This document shows, in pieces, positions 22,410 to 32,291 of a DNA stretch of 32,291 bases; position 1 is the stretch's first letter, and every line of letters begins with the position of its first letter. Origin of the DNA: Paraglomus occultum (Eukaryota > Glomeromycota > Glomeromycetes > Paraglomerales > Paraglomeraceae); assembly GCA_910592205.1 (NCBI GenBank), contig CAJVPJ010000246.1, positions 1 through 32,291 of the forward strand. Direction: 5' to 3'. A program made the position numbers and the translations under genes. The notes below the pieces were generated by a model that was given only the letters and a program-made list of their open reading frames with translations, had not been told where the DNA came from and made no database searches.

Positions 22410-22640
22410 TCATATACAGTTTTTCTCCTCACGTTCTGTCTCCCTAGCCTCCTTCAACTCCTCCTTAGCATCTTCCGGCTGTTCCTCTCGTGCCAACCAG
22501 CGCTAATTTTTTTTTGGGATACTATTGGGTCATGGAGAGAAAAAAGTTGCATCTAAACATGATACATTTTCAACATCGGGTGTAGTGAGAAAGACCTTCT
22601 TGGCATTAAAGCGGAACGATTTGGGTATACAGCGAGGCAT
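22410..22640 (-). CDS. Small unrecognised protein with a Rep-motif-I-like N-terminus
   Basis: Two minus-strand exons, 22640-22566 and 22502-22410, join in phase over a 63-nt GTATCA...TTAG intron to give 55 aa. The first exon carries S-F-R-F-N-A-K-K-V-F-L-T-T-P near its start. This resembles motif I (F-L-T-Y-P) of Rep proteins of geminivirus-like CRESS-DNA replicons and their genomic relics. The second exon is a charged helix (A-K-E-E-L-K-E-A-R-E-T-E) with no Rep motif II or III and no helicase. So this is either a truncated Rep relic with unrelated sequence downstream, or a small fungal protein whose start matches by chance. Further exons downstream to 22033 are possible. No functional Rep is encoded here. 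Confidence 0.3.
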
Positions 22641-22701
22641 TATAATGGTGCTACAAACAAGTGGCATTTAATGTTCAAATTCACGTTAGACGAGCTGATC
22701 C

Positions 22702-23027
22702 TTAATAGTCCAACTTTTCTCGTTCGCGTGTTGTGACAAATGTTCGTGTCCCGATGTAGGACTTTTTTTTCTTGAACCTTTCAACACCTTGCGCGAGTTC
22801 AGACAATCCGACTGTGAAAACAGAGTTTTTTATTCCTTGTCCGTAAAATAACGAAAATCTGTGAATTGTTGTAAACGCAATAGCGGTACGAGTTCAGTAT
22901 AACTGGATTCCCGTTTCTGAAGATCTGCTAACGGAGGCATTTTATTATACCAGGGAGGGATGTCCACTGTATCCGGTTTGATGCTTGTGGGGAGGAACGC
23001 TCCCTTATCCTTTTGTGTTTCCTTCAT
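22702..23027 (-). CDS. Small conserved-looking protein, 86 aa, unrecognised
   Basis: Exons 23027-22877 and 22811-22702 join in phase across a 65-nt intron (donor GTTTAC, acceptor TTTTCACAG) to 86 aa ending at TAA 22704-22702. The N-terminal half has D-I-P-P-W-Y-N-K-M-P-P-L. The C-terminal half runs G-L-S-E-L-A-Q-G-V-E-R-F-K-K-K-K and ends T-T-R-E-R-E-K-L-D-Y. Composition and codon use look coding, in contrast to the flanks. There is no membrane segment and no clear targeting signal. I do not recognise the family. An alternative donor at GTACCG would switch the second exon to another open frame, so the C-terminus is less certain than the start. Confidence 0.5.
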
Positions 23028-24413
23028 TGTTATATAGTTTCTTGCTTCAGGAGCCGACGTTGTTTTTGCATACTAAGTATGAATATCCTACCAACCAATC
23101 GAATTAAGGTTTATAGCCTCCTATTACTATTGGCTGAGCCTAATACTAACGAGCAATCATTCTTTCTGTTAAGAAGACATGCAAATGGTGAATTCTTTGA
23201 ATCTAATACTTCAAGCAATCATTTCCGTCGCGGAACCTGTCTGATAGGGCAAGGCTTTGGTTTCTAAGTTATATGTGAGCAGTTTTAGCGTCAAGTAAAT
23301 AAGAGGAATACATTTTCTGAAATGGGAGAGGTATCAAGGGCAAAATTATGTGTTGAAATAAAGGAGAAGAGATCGTGCATCTAGCATTATTGTCGTTTAA
23401 AAAAACTGTCTTCTTCTAGAAATTATTGGGCTTCTACAGAAAACATGGCATTTGTAGGCGTGGTCTTTAGCTTTTGTAATTCACTGCGTCAAAAATTGGA
23501 TTAGCCAGAATGAAATAAAATATAGGCCGCCTTAACATATTTTGACTTCATATGCGGACACGATAATGTGCTTGTGTTTGACAAGCAGTTTTACCAAAGA
23601 GAAAGAGCACAAGTTCTTTAATATCTGCTACGTAATAGCCACCTAAATATGAATGGCATTTTAACGCAGGCAGAAACCGATTTTGAAAAAAAAAAAGTTT
23701 TAAACTCTATTCAGAAAAAGTATAATAATAATTGACTAACTATCGGCTTGATGATATTGTGACCATTGACTTTTTACTAGTATCAATTAGTTCATAACCG
23801 CTGATGGCATAGTTGGCAGAGACACTATGTTCACGTTGCCTGACTTTGTTGCCATGCTTCAATTGAGCCCACGGGCGCATCAGCGAAAACCTTGTTTCTC
23901 TATTTAATGGCGCAAATTACTGTTTCAGTTAGGTGCTTTTAAACCATCTACCCATAGCTGGAGGTGATCGAATCACTTATCGACACAGAACCATTTATAT
24001 TTTGAAAACGACTGGGTTCCTACCGGGATAAGTCAGTTGCTATCAATTTCAACGTTTTATTTAATATTCTATGCAGTATTTAAAAGGCATTCCATGTCAA
24101 TCTGCTGATTTCTCTGCTAAGTATATTTCCCCCCAAAATGAATGTGAAAATCACAGTATTCGCTACTCAATGCTCAGGTGGTCGAACTATGACGTTTTAG
24201 ACCATGTACGGGAAGTAGTGTAACAGCCAGCCAATTGAGTTCCATCACTTCGCATGCTTAACATATTACCCGAGTTATTGTCGCCACAACGTGTGCCATA
24301 GATCCAGAACATTTAAATAGGAATTATGGGAGAACTCTATCATCGTCTCTTTCTTTTTCATCCTCTGTGAATTCTCGGCTACGCGATTGTTTAATTCGAA
24401 TCCATCGATAGAG
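23028..24413. other. Upstream region of the branching enzyme gene, no gene supported
   Basis: AT-rich intergenic DNA between the divergent small gene at 22702-23027 and the branching enzyme. An 84-codon frame at 23013-23267 (plus) overlaps the start of the small minus-strand gene and has no family features. No repeat or RNA gene was seen. Confidence 0.45.
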
Positions 24414-27400
24414 ATGTCACCCACGGAAACAACAACAGCAGCATTCCGCGAAGGAGCTTCGAATAAACAAACAGAAAAACCTTTCCCCACAGATGGAACT
24501 GGACTCATAACAATCGATCCATGGCTGGAACCCTTTGCGGAGGACTTAAGGCAGAGGTAATTCGGGTAGTGTAACAATGTAGCATAGATCGAGATAAATT
24601 TTCGAAAATAGAATTATAGATGTTGTTTATTGTTATTCTTATTCTTGTTTTAAATACAATCTCAACACAAATAAAATTTAATGGCTACATTCAACAGCTA
24701 TCCAACTTCACGTCTAATATTTTCAATGCCTCGATTTTTTCAATTGCAGATACGCACAATATCAAAAGTGGGTAAAAGCTATTGAAGAACATGAAAACGG
24801 ATATGACAAGTTTACTCGGGGATTCGAAATTTATGGACTAAATGTACAACCAAATGGAGATGTTGTATATCGCGAGTGGGCTCCTAATGTAAAGGATGCA
24901 AGCTTGATCGGAGAATTCAGTACGTTCTGGCCGAATCGTAATAGATTAGCGTTATAATCACGAGCGTCTATTATGTTGTTAGGATGTGTTAATTCGCTTT
25001 TGTCTATCCATTTACTTATGTCACATCTCCCATCTTTGCATTAGACGGCTGGAACAGAATGAAACATCCAATGACGAGAAATGCCTTTGGTGTGTGGGAA
25101 GTCACTGTGCCCGCACTACCCAACGGCTCTCCAGCGATACCTCATGGTTCCAAAATAAAAGCAAGTTTAGCATCTCATTCTTGTCTTTGTTCAAATTTGG
25201 CCTTATATCTAATTAGACGTTATACGTTTATCAGATTTCGATGACTACGCCTGAAGGCGAACGCATAGATCGCTTGCCAGCATGGATCAAACGTGTCACA
25301 CAGGACCTGTCAGTCAGTCCTACTTATGATGCCATCTTTTGGAATCCACCGGAAAAGTATCAATGGAAGCATAAGCAACCAAAGAAACCAGAGAGTTTGC
25401 GGGTCTATGAAGCACACGGTATGATTGAAAGCTGAGACGTATTATCTATGTCAAGTTTAGTAATGGGTATAGGAGGCGAGGATGTTAAATGAACTGGCAA
25501 TTAACACATTTGTACTATGTATCCAGTTGGTATATCGTCAATAGATGGCAGGGTAGCCCAGTATGATGAGTTCACGGCTAATGTCCTCCCACGAATCAAA
25601 GAGCTCGGCTATAATACGATTCAATTGATGGCTATAATGGAACATGCTTACTATGCCTCATTTGGCTATCAAGTGACAAATTTCTTTTCTGCATCTAGTC
25701 GATATGGTAAGCCGCACTCTAGTATATTAGAAAGATTGAATGCCATATTTACACTCGTCATCACAAAATTCTCACCGCATTATATCTTAAAGGTCAACCT
25801 GAAGGTCTGAAACGTCTTATAGACACAGCTCACGGAATGGGATTATATGTACTATTGGATGTCGTTCATTCTCATGCATGCAAAAATGTGCTCGACGGGT
25901 TGAACATGTTTGATGGTACTGACCACTGCTATTTCCATGAAGGTGGAAAGGGAAGGCATGATCTTTGGGACAGGTGAGGATATTATATTATATACTTGTA
26001 AAATAAAATGGATTTAATTATTAACCTTTTTATTGTAATGTTGGCACCTTATTTAGTCGACTTTTCAATTATGGACATTGGGAAGTCCTTCGCTTCTTGC
26101 TATCAAATCTTCGCTTTTGGATTGAAGAATACAGATTCGATGGGTTCAGATTTGATGGTGTGACTAGCATGCTTTACGTACACCACGGGATTGGAACCGG
26201 GTTTTCCGGAGGATATCATGAATATTTTGGATCTACAGTTGATAATGAAGCAGTCGTTTATTTGATGCTGGTGAGTGACATGAAGAGACATACACTATTA
26301 CCAGAGTTTCCTGGTGGCCAATTTATTTGGTGTTGTACTAAAGCGCTTGGGAATTGCGAAGTTACTACATCATTGAATTCATTAGGCTGGACTCGGATAT
26401 GTTGTGATATAAAGCACTCTTTTGAAACATGAAAATTAAATATTTAATTAAAACTTTCAATAGGCAAATGATATGCTTCATAAATTGTATCCGAATATAA
26501 TCACTGTTGCTGAAGGTAAGAATGTGTTATTCATCAATCCACAAATCAATCGGTGAATCGAACAGTTTCTAATTATGTGGTCATATCTGCAGACGTGTCA
26601 GGAATGCCGGGACTATGCCGTCCAGTTTCAGAAGGCGGAGTTGGATTCGATTATCGTTTGGCGATGGCTATCCCGGATATGTGGATCAAGCTGTTGAAAG
26701 AAAAGAAAGATGATGATTGGGACATGGCCAACATTTGTTGGATATTAATAAACAGAAGACACATGGTAACTCATCAATATCGATTACAATAACGTTGGCT
26801 TTTCCTAACACTCAATTGTATTACAGGAGAAGAACATTGCATACGCAGAGTCGCATGATCAAGCTTTGGTGGGAGACAAGACACTCGCGTTTTGGCTCAT
26901 GGACGCAGAGATGTACACCAATATGTCTACCTTATCGCCTTTAACCCCAGTCATTGATCGTGGGTTAGCCTTACACAAGATGATTCGGTAATACTACTAT
27001 CGTGTTGTCGCCAACGTTCTGACTCGATAAGTACTAATAAAGCTGTTGCATTCGGCCATGTCTCAATATAGTCTCCTTACGCACGGCCTTGGGGGAGAAG
27101 GCTACTTGAATTTCGAAGGGAACGAGTTCGGACACCCCGAATGGCTTGATTTTCCTCGTGTCGGGAACAACAACTCGTTTCACTATGCTAGACGACAATG
27201 GAACGTTGTCGATGACCAGTTGTTGAGGTACAAGTATTTGAATGAGTTTGACAAGGCTATGCAGCACTTGGAAGAAGAGTGGGGTTGGCTGAACTCTCAT
27301 CAGGTATACATATATATTATTTATGATGACACGTTTTGATTAGTTTCGATTGTCTTTCTTAATATTCACCAAATATATTGCGCCTTTTTCTATCCAAGGC

Positions 27401-27776
27401 CTATATATCTCTCAAACACGAATCTGACAAGATAATAGTCTTTGAAAGAGGTAACCTGCTGTGGATCTTCAACTTCCATCCAACGAGCTCGTTCCCCGAC
27501 TACAAGATCGGAACTGAATGGGCAGGAGAGTATAGGGTTGTGCTCAACACAGATAGCAAGAGATTTAATGGACATGGGCGGATAGACGAGTCAACGACTT
27601 ACTTCACCTCCCCGGAACCGTGGAATAATCGGAAGAATTCGCTTATGGTAAGAAGAACAATTAGGAAAAAGATGTTAGCGTTCGATGTGTAAGAAACAGA
27701 TAAATAACCGTTGTGTTTTTCTATTTTGCAGGTCTATATTCCTTGTCGAGTTGCTTTATTGTTGGCACACAAATAA
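24414..27776 (+). CDS. GLC3: 1,4-alpha-glucan branching enzyme (glycogen branching)
   Basis: It forms alpha-1,6 branches in glycogen in the cytosol (GH13). Thirteen exons join in phase to 699 aa: 24414-24556, 24750-24919, 25045-25160, 25235-25418, 25527-25706, 25793-25973, 26057-26270, 26464-26515, 26593-26765, 26827-26987, 27072-27303, 27399-27647 and 27732-27776. An N-terminal carbohydrate-binding module (W-A-P-N, G-E-F-N-G-W-N) leads into the barrel. Conserved regions are D-V-V-H-S-H at 287-292, G-F-R-F-D-G-V-T with nucleophile D358, A-E-D with acid/base E413, and S-H-D with D482. [14 protein letters not shown] follows. The intron after exon 3 starts with GC instead of GT. Exon 11 uses the AG at 27070-27071, because the nearer one breaks the family sequence. 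Confidence 0.96.
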
Positions 27777-27777
27777 A
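27772..27777 (+). terminator. AATAAA overlapping the branching enzyme stop codon
   Basis: The hexamer AATAAA covers the TAA stop at 27774-27776. Only 119 bp separate this stop from that of the convergent RPC17 gene, so both 3' ends must be short or overlap. Confidence 0.4.
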
Positions 27778-27895
27778 ATCGTAACGACAAAAATAATTTA
27801 ACCATTGATTATACTATAGTTATTAACAGCTTATACCGTCAAACCCATGTATTGACTATCTATTTTTATCGAGTTAAATGTTAGCCCTTCAGATC

Positions 27896-28581
27896 CTAGA
27901 TTTGAAAATATGTTTCCTTGAATAAAAAATTGTCGCCATTCACAGGTGGTAGCTCACCTCCATCTTGTTGTTTCGGAGATTTTGGCAAATGGTTCGCTAC
28001 TAGCGAAAGTATCTCATCAAACTTGTCTATTAATCCCCTATCCTCGGAATCTTCTATGATCTGATATCAGACACCAATTTAGCTCGAGTACTTGGAATGA
28101 TGAACAAAGGACGTTTTTTAAAGCATACCACATAGAGTTCGACGGGTCGTTCAGGCCTTAGATTAACTATTTGTAATTTCTCACTCTTAGTCAATGGATA
28201 TGGCTTTAATGCTTCCAACAAATTTTTAATCTGTTCGGCTGTTTGACTCCCGACTGGCGATTGATCAGAAGCAAGGTATTGCATTATCTAATTGCAATGT
28301 ATTAATTTACAGCTTTACTATGCAAGTCTTTGTAGTTCAGAAATTGATACTTTTATGTAACCTCATATTGTATCGTTTTTAGATTCTCGGCAAACAATAC
28401 TCCAGGTTCTGCCGCCAACTGTTCAGCATGTTTTGCGCCTAATTCACGGAGAACTTCGAGAACTTCAAAGTTTGATAGTAGAGCAGATTGAGCCTCTAAT
28501 ACCTGTTAATACACAGATATATTGTTTAGCTTTATGCCAAAAGATGTACATAATAACGCAGACTTGATAGTTTACATGCAT
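27896..28581 (-). CDS. RPC17: DNA-directed RNA polymerase III subunit RPC17 (CRCP/Rpc9)
   Basis: This is the Rpb4-like subunit that pairs with RPC25 in the Pol III stalk for initiation at tRNA and 5S genes. Exons 28581-28576, 28502-28362, 28287-28129 and 28060-27896 join in phase to 156 aa, near the human CRCP length of 148. The N-terminus reads V-L-E-A-Q-S-A-L-L-S-N-F-E-V-L. The core holds Q-T-A-E-Q-I-K-N-L-L, then L-T-K-S-E-K-L-Q-I-V-N-L-R-P and V-E-L-Y, and then I-I-E-D-S-E-D-R, all family hallmarks. The first exon is only ATG CAT (6 nt), the one ATG that splices in frame. The C-terminus is uncertain: a possible 46-nt intron near 27957-27912 would replace the last about 20 residues. Confidence 0.9.
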
Positions 28582-29073
28582 GGTGGTTTGCGGAAATGAT
28601 GTACACTCTAAAAAATTCACCGTAGTAATATAAACAGCGTAGATTTAGTAATTTCTTATTTCATCATTTCCTGTATTATTGTAGATAAAGAGATCCTATA
28701 CTCTGAAGTGGCGTGAGTATTAACTATTTATGTATTTAACGACTGCTAGGAGAGCCACATTCCGCTCGAGAGTAAGCTAAATTCCTAGAGTCTACTGTCA
28801 ATCTATTTCATTTATCGATAGCTGGATTTTCAAGTCATTAATCGTCCCGAACTAACTCTATCAGAAATCACTCGCTCACCCCCCTCTTTAATAGCGTTCT
28901 TGAAAGATTGCAACTATGCCAACAGCCCGCTCCTACACTCCAAGTCCTCTACCCTATTAAAATTAATATAAAATTCCACAGTTGTAAGAAAGTTAATTAA
29001 TAACCAAAGTCAAATAAATCTAATTCAACCCTTATTAGTACAACTTCTGCAGCCATCTTCAGCTTCTCTTCCC
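28582..29073. other. Upstream region of RPC17, no gene seen
   Basis: AT-rich sequence with no open frame of interest. It includes a C-run near 28880. It is the promoter side of the minus-strand RPC17 gene. Confidence 0.45.
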
Positions 29074-30020
29074 AACCGTGTCGTTGTTAGAAGACCGCTC
29101 GCAAGTTGTAGTGAACTACCGTTTGTGCGCAATATGAAGGAATGACTCGTTGTATCTACGCTTTCGTGAAGATGGGTCACGACGCAATGTTCGCATATGG
29201 ATATGCGTTTTATTTCTTTCATCAGCTAGTTATTGAGATTAAAAACTGTATCGTTAGACGACTTGGTGTGAGTTATTGCAAACTGCCGTGTGTCGTAATA
29301 CGGAGTGATGGCCAAGTTGACCATTTAACGACAATCTGAAGAAAACGCGACCCACGAAAGATTATTTGGAGAAAAGAATTGCGAATGATAGTTATTATTT
29401 AGTAATGTTACTGTATTACTTTAATAAGTTACTTTTAATAATTCCTGCTGCACAGAATAAAGCTGCTTTACAAACAGAAAGACCAACCTTGAACCTTTTA
29501 TTTTCACCATGGCTGGCATTTGATAATATTATATGATTGATTCTACTTCAAATAATAATTGCGCTGTATAATATATATCAAAAGAACATAAACAAGTACA
29601 TATTTTTCATCAGTTAGTGATCGATACACTGTATCGTTAGAAAATTTATCGCATGTGTCGTAATACAGAGTGACGACCAAAGATGATAACGTTGTGATTG
29701 CGCTTTGGAGGAGGAGAGGTTGTTGCAATGTTTTGACAATAAACCGTGTTGTTGTTAAGTGTTAACGGTCTGTTATTTGATGGTCAGTCGTATGGAATGA
29801 TGACAATGAATTGTAGTGTGTACTGTGGAGTGGCGTAAAGGATTGTTGTATCTGCGCTTTGGAGATGTTATGAAGCGATGCTTGCATATGTATGAACAGA
29901 CACGTGTTGATTCTTTCGATAAACTGTATCGTTAGAGAACTCTCGTTTGCGAGTTACAAACTGTCGTGTGTGCCGTAATATGAAGTGGCGACAAAAGTTG
30001 ACAATTTTGGATAAGAGGCG
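29074..30020. repeat. Three diverged copies of an about 280-bp repeat
   Basis: Copy A (29074-29345) and copy C (29741-30020) share, in the same order, AACCGTGTYGTTGTTA, GTTGTATCTRCGCTTT, a GCATATG block, ACTGTATCGTTAGA, CAAACTG(C/T)CGTGTG and GTAATAyGrAGTG followed by GTTGACMATTT. Copy B (about 29608-29740) holds only the later half, with ACTGTATCGTTAGA and TGTGTCGTAATACAGAGTGACG. The copies are direct and have many substitutions and gaps. No lasting reading frame runs through them. Copy B may be partly deleted. Confidence 0.75.
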
Positions 30021-30339
30021 ATATATACAATGGTCTTGATACTCGCTGGAAATTTTTTACAATAGCACAATTTATTTTACTTATTTTTATTTTATTGAAG
30101 TAAACATATTATAAATATATTAGCTTCAAACAATATAATGTGGAAAATTTGGTAAATAAATACTTATCCATGTGAATGGATCACCAATCAAAATTCACCC
30201 CTGAAACGAATAACTGTCATTATATATTGTCTACTGTATCAACCCATAAATGACGGTTTCCTCTATTACGTGTCATCGACTTATCGAGAGCGCACTGTCT
30301 GCTGAACGTTATTTTAAATTACTATCAGTTCTCACTCAC

Positions 30340-31110
30340 TGTACTGCGTAACGGCATGTGAGGATTGTACGTAACCGTGATCAGTTTAATTAAAATCATA
30401 CACGTGACTTGGTAGGCGGCGAAAATTTTTTACTGCGTACCTGTAACTTGTATGACCTAATCTGTAATGCCTCCAACATAAAAATTATTTGTTCTAATGT
30501 TTTTATAATATGTGGCTGCTTATAAGTATTTACGCTTATCATTATATTGTATTACTGTTATCAATATCGCAATTTATCGGATTGTTAATTTTGAAAATTT
30601 TTACTGCAAATACTCCGACTTGTGGCATCAGCATGTGACTGCTTGTATTTATGTTTATTGTTATATCATGTTACTGATGACAATGTACCGTTTTTGCAGC
30701 ATGTAACTTTTTATATTTACGCTTATTATTATATCATATTTCTGATCAATCAACGTCATCACTCATAATGAAATTTATGCGCGTGGCTTACCGGATACGT
30801 TAACCACCAAAAATAAAAACCTTCTAAATGTTTCTACAACGTGTGACTTTTTATATGTACGCTTATTATTATATAATATTACTGTTATCGATATCGCGGT
30901 TTATCGGACTTGCAACCAGTAAAAACTTTTTTTCTGCGTATATTCAGGAGGTGTGGCCTCTAAAATAAAATGTTCTAAATGTTTCTACAGCATGTGACTG
31001 TTATATTTACGCTTGTTATTACATTATTATACTGTTATCAATAGTAATCAGCTTAATTAAAATTATACGTAACTTATCGGACTTGTTAACCAGTGAAAAA
31101 TTGATATTAT
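30340..31110. repeat. Degenerate tandem array, unit about 140-150 bp
   Basis: Successive units share the motifs CATGTGACT, TTTACGCTTATTATTATA (at 30529, 30716, 30856 and 31006, a partial one near 30647), ACTGTTATCRATA, TTATCGGACTTG and TTCTAAATGTTTCTACA (30822 and 30973). The first unit (from about 30380) and the last both carry ATCAGyTTAATTAAAATyATAC. Spacings of 187, 140 and 150 bp show indels inside units. It is very AT-rich and holds no coding sequence. Confidence 0.75.
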
Positions 31111-31360
31111 TGTTTCTATTTACCAGAAACAATCGCCACGGTGTTACACTAGACAATATATCGATATATCTGATTCTCACACCCCTTGTTACATATAAGG
31201 TTGCAATATATAACACGCGTCGGCTCCTTTACTTCATATTACGATCTCTCTCCACCTTCCCTCACCGCTTCATATTACGCACTTATAGCACAAAAAGTCG
31301 TGCTAAATAACTTACTTTCCCACATCCAAACAACGTGCGAACCTTACGAAACGACGCGAC
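31111..31360 (+). promoter_or_regulatory. Upstream region of the Mrr-like gene
   Basis: This 250-bp stretch separates the tandem array from the ATG at 31361. It has CT-rich segments (about 31240-31275), but no clear TATA box close to the start. Promoter assignment is by position only. Confidence 0.3.
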
Positions 31361-32111
31361 ATGTCGACTACGCAAATTGGAACCGAATTCGAAATATTGA
31401 TTGCGGATAAGCTTGCTCAAGCAGGCTTCGCAGTAAGGAGGACTGGGTAAGAAGGTTTTGTCTTGCAACGTATTGCTGTTATATTGGTTTTAATTATTTT
31501 ATTTGTTATTTTTAGTGGCAGAGGAGATAGGGGCATCGATATCATCGCAAAATTAGGAAATACAACATTCTGCATCCAGTGCAAAGCGCACGCGAACGAT
31601 ATCGGTAAGTTTTATTATTATTTATTACTATGATAGAGATCGAAATACATAAAACTAAACTTATTTTCTTTTTTTTACAGATGCCCATGTGGTGCGGGAG
31701 CTCGTCGGTTCGATGAAGCTGTACTATAATAATGGGGAAATTGGCGTCGTTGTGGCTAAGGAGGGATTTACTGAGGGGGCTTGGAAAGTGGTTGGAGAAG
31801 CAGCCCCCTTAGGCACAAAAATATATCTCGAAACTCCTAGCTCAATCGTCGCCAATTTGAGGCGGGTTGCAGCGGAGAACGACGCGCTTTTGGAGATAAG
31901 AGCCCGCAACACACGAGATGAGGACGAGGTAACCAAGTTGGAAGAGAGTTTGGTTAGGAAAAGGATGGTGGTGCAGATGAGGGAGGAGATTGAGTTTCTG
32001 AGAAGGGAGGAAAGACGAGATATGGCGACTAGGCGGGTTATGGGTTGTATTTTTGGTGGTTTATTTGGAGTTTTTGCATTTTTTTGCTGTCATTATTATT
32101 ATTATAAATAA
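31361..32111 (+). CDS. Mrr-like restriction-endonuclease-fold protein with C-terminal membrane anchor
   Basis: Exons 31361-31446, 31516-31604 and 31681-32111 join in phase to 201 aa. The N-terminal about 115 residues match the Mrr/HJR-type PD-(D/E)XK fold: T-E-F-E-I-L-I-A-D-K-L (Glu9 or Glu11), then G-G-R-G-D-R-G-I-D-I-I with D37, then I-Q-C-K with Q50 and K52. R-E-L-V-G and G-V-V-V-A-K-E-G-F-T follow. All nuclease-core positions I can see are present. Residues about 125-175 are highly charged and probably coiled coil. About 178-196 form a hydrophobic segment (G-C-I-F-G-G-L-F-G-V-F-A-F-F), and the protein ends H-Y-Y-Y-Y-K. So it would be tail-anchored with the nuclease domain in the cytosol or nucleus. 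The family is best known in prokaryotic restriction. The role here is unknown. Confidence 0.85.
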
Positions 32112-32291
32112 AATTTTTTCAAATCAAGATGAAGTTGCCTTCTAGATTGCAAACCTGATGGGTTATACCTGAGAGTTTTCCTAAGCATTGCTTCGTAATG
32201 AAATCCGTGCAATCAACATTATTTATTATCGTAATAGTCTTTACTTATAATATATGACAATAATCACAGTCTAGACGAATTTCCCAAACCG
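32112..32291. other. 3' flank of the Mrr-like gene
   Basis: AATAAA at 32107-32112 overlaps the stop codon and is the likely polyadenylation signal. Nothing else is recognisable to the window end. Confidence 0.45.

Noticed and set aside
24275-24577. 100-codon minus-strand frame
   Set aside because: It is a shadow of the first exon of the branching enzyme.
30874-30882. TAATATTAC, the nonanucleotide of geminivirus-type origins
   Set aside because: It lies within an AT-rich tandem repeat with no GC stem around it, far from the Rep-like fragment. A chance match is likely.

Overview
This window reads as nuclear DNA of a filamentous fungus. It is AT-rich. Its real genes are cut by short introns (about 50-180 nt, GT...AG), and most could only be recovered by joining exons in phase. 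The gene set (class IV chitin synthase, mitochondrial Met-tRNA formyltransferase, asparagine synthetase, heme-thiolate peroxygenase, glycogen branching enzyme, RNA polymerase III subunit) is fungal. The composition, the long degenerate repeats, and a possible TGA=Trp bacterial fragment at the left edge suggest an arbuscular mycorrhizal (Glomeromycotina, Rhizophagus-like) genome. That species assignment is inference.

Layout. 1-229: 3' end of a coiled-coil gene with in-frame TGA codons. 709-1060: degenerate minus-strand coding remnant resembling a TrkA-C/RCK domain. 1060-6000: AT-rich DNA with one 158-bp Tc1/mariner- or pogo-like MITE (3446-3603) and a CA-rich tandem repeat. 6033-9358 (+): class IV chitin synthase, 3 exons, 1004 aa. 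10124-11816 (-): mitochondrial methionyl-tRNA formyltransferase, 8 exons, 374 aa. 11817-16798: 5 kb without a gene I can defend. 16799-19031 (+): glutamine-hydrolysing asparagine synthetase, 7 exons, 564 aa. 19808-20726 (-): short heme-thiolate peroxidase/unspecific peroxygenase, 3 exons, 222 aa. 21772-23027 (-): small unrecognised genes or exon-like pieces; one begins with a stretch resembling motif I of CRESS-DNA Rep proteins. 24414-27776 (+): 1,4-alpha-glucan branching enzyme, 13 exons, 699 aa, with one GC-AG intron. 27896-28581 (-): RNA polymerase III subunit RPC17/CRCP, 4 exons, 156 aa, with a 6-nt first exon. 29074-31110: two families of diverged local repeats. 31361-32111 (+): Mrr-like PD-(D/E)XK nuclease domain with a coiled-coil stretch and a C-terminal membrane segment.

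The genes do not form a pathway or cluster. CHS/FMT, ASN/UPO and GBE/RPC17 are convergent neighbour pairs (the last with 119 bp between stops). FMT/ASN are divergent across the 5-kb gap. The two items most worth following are the tail-anchored Mrr-like nuclease at the right end and the possible Mollicutes-code coding fragment at the left end.
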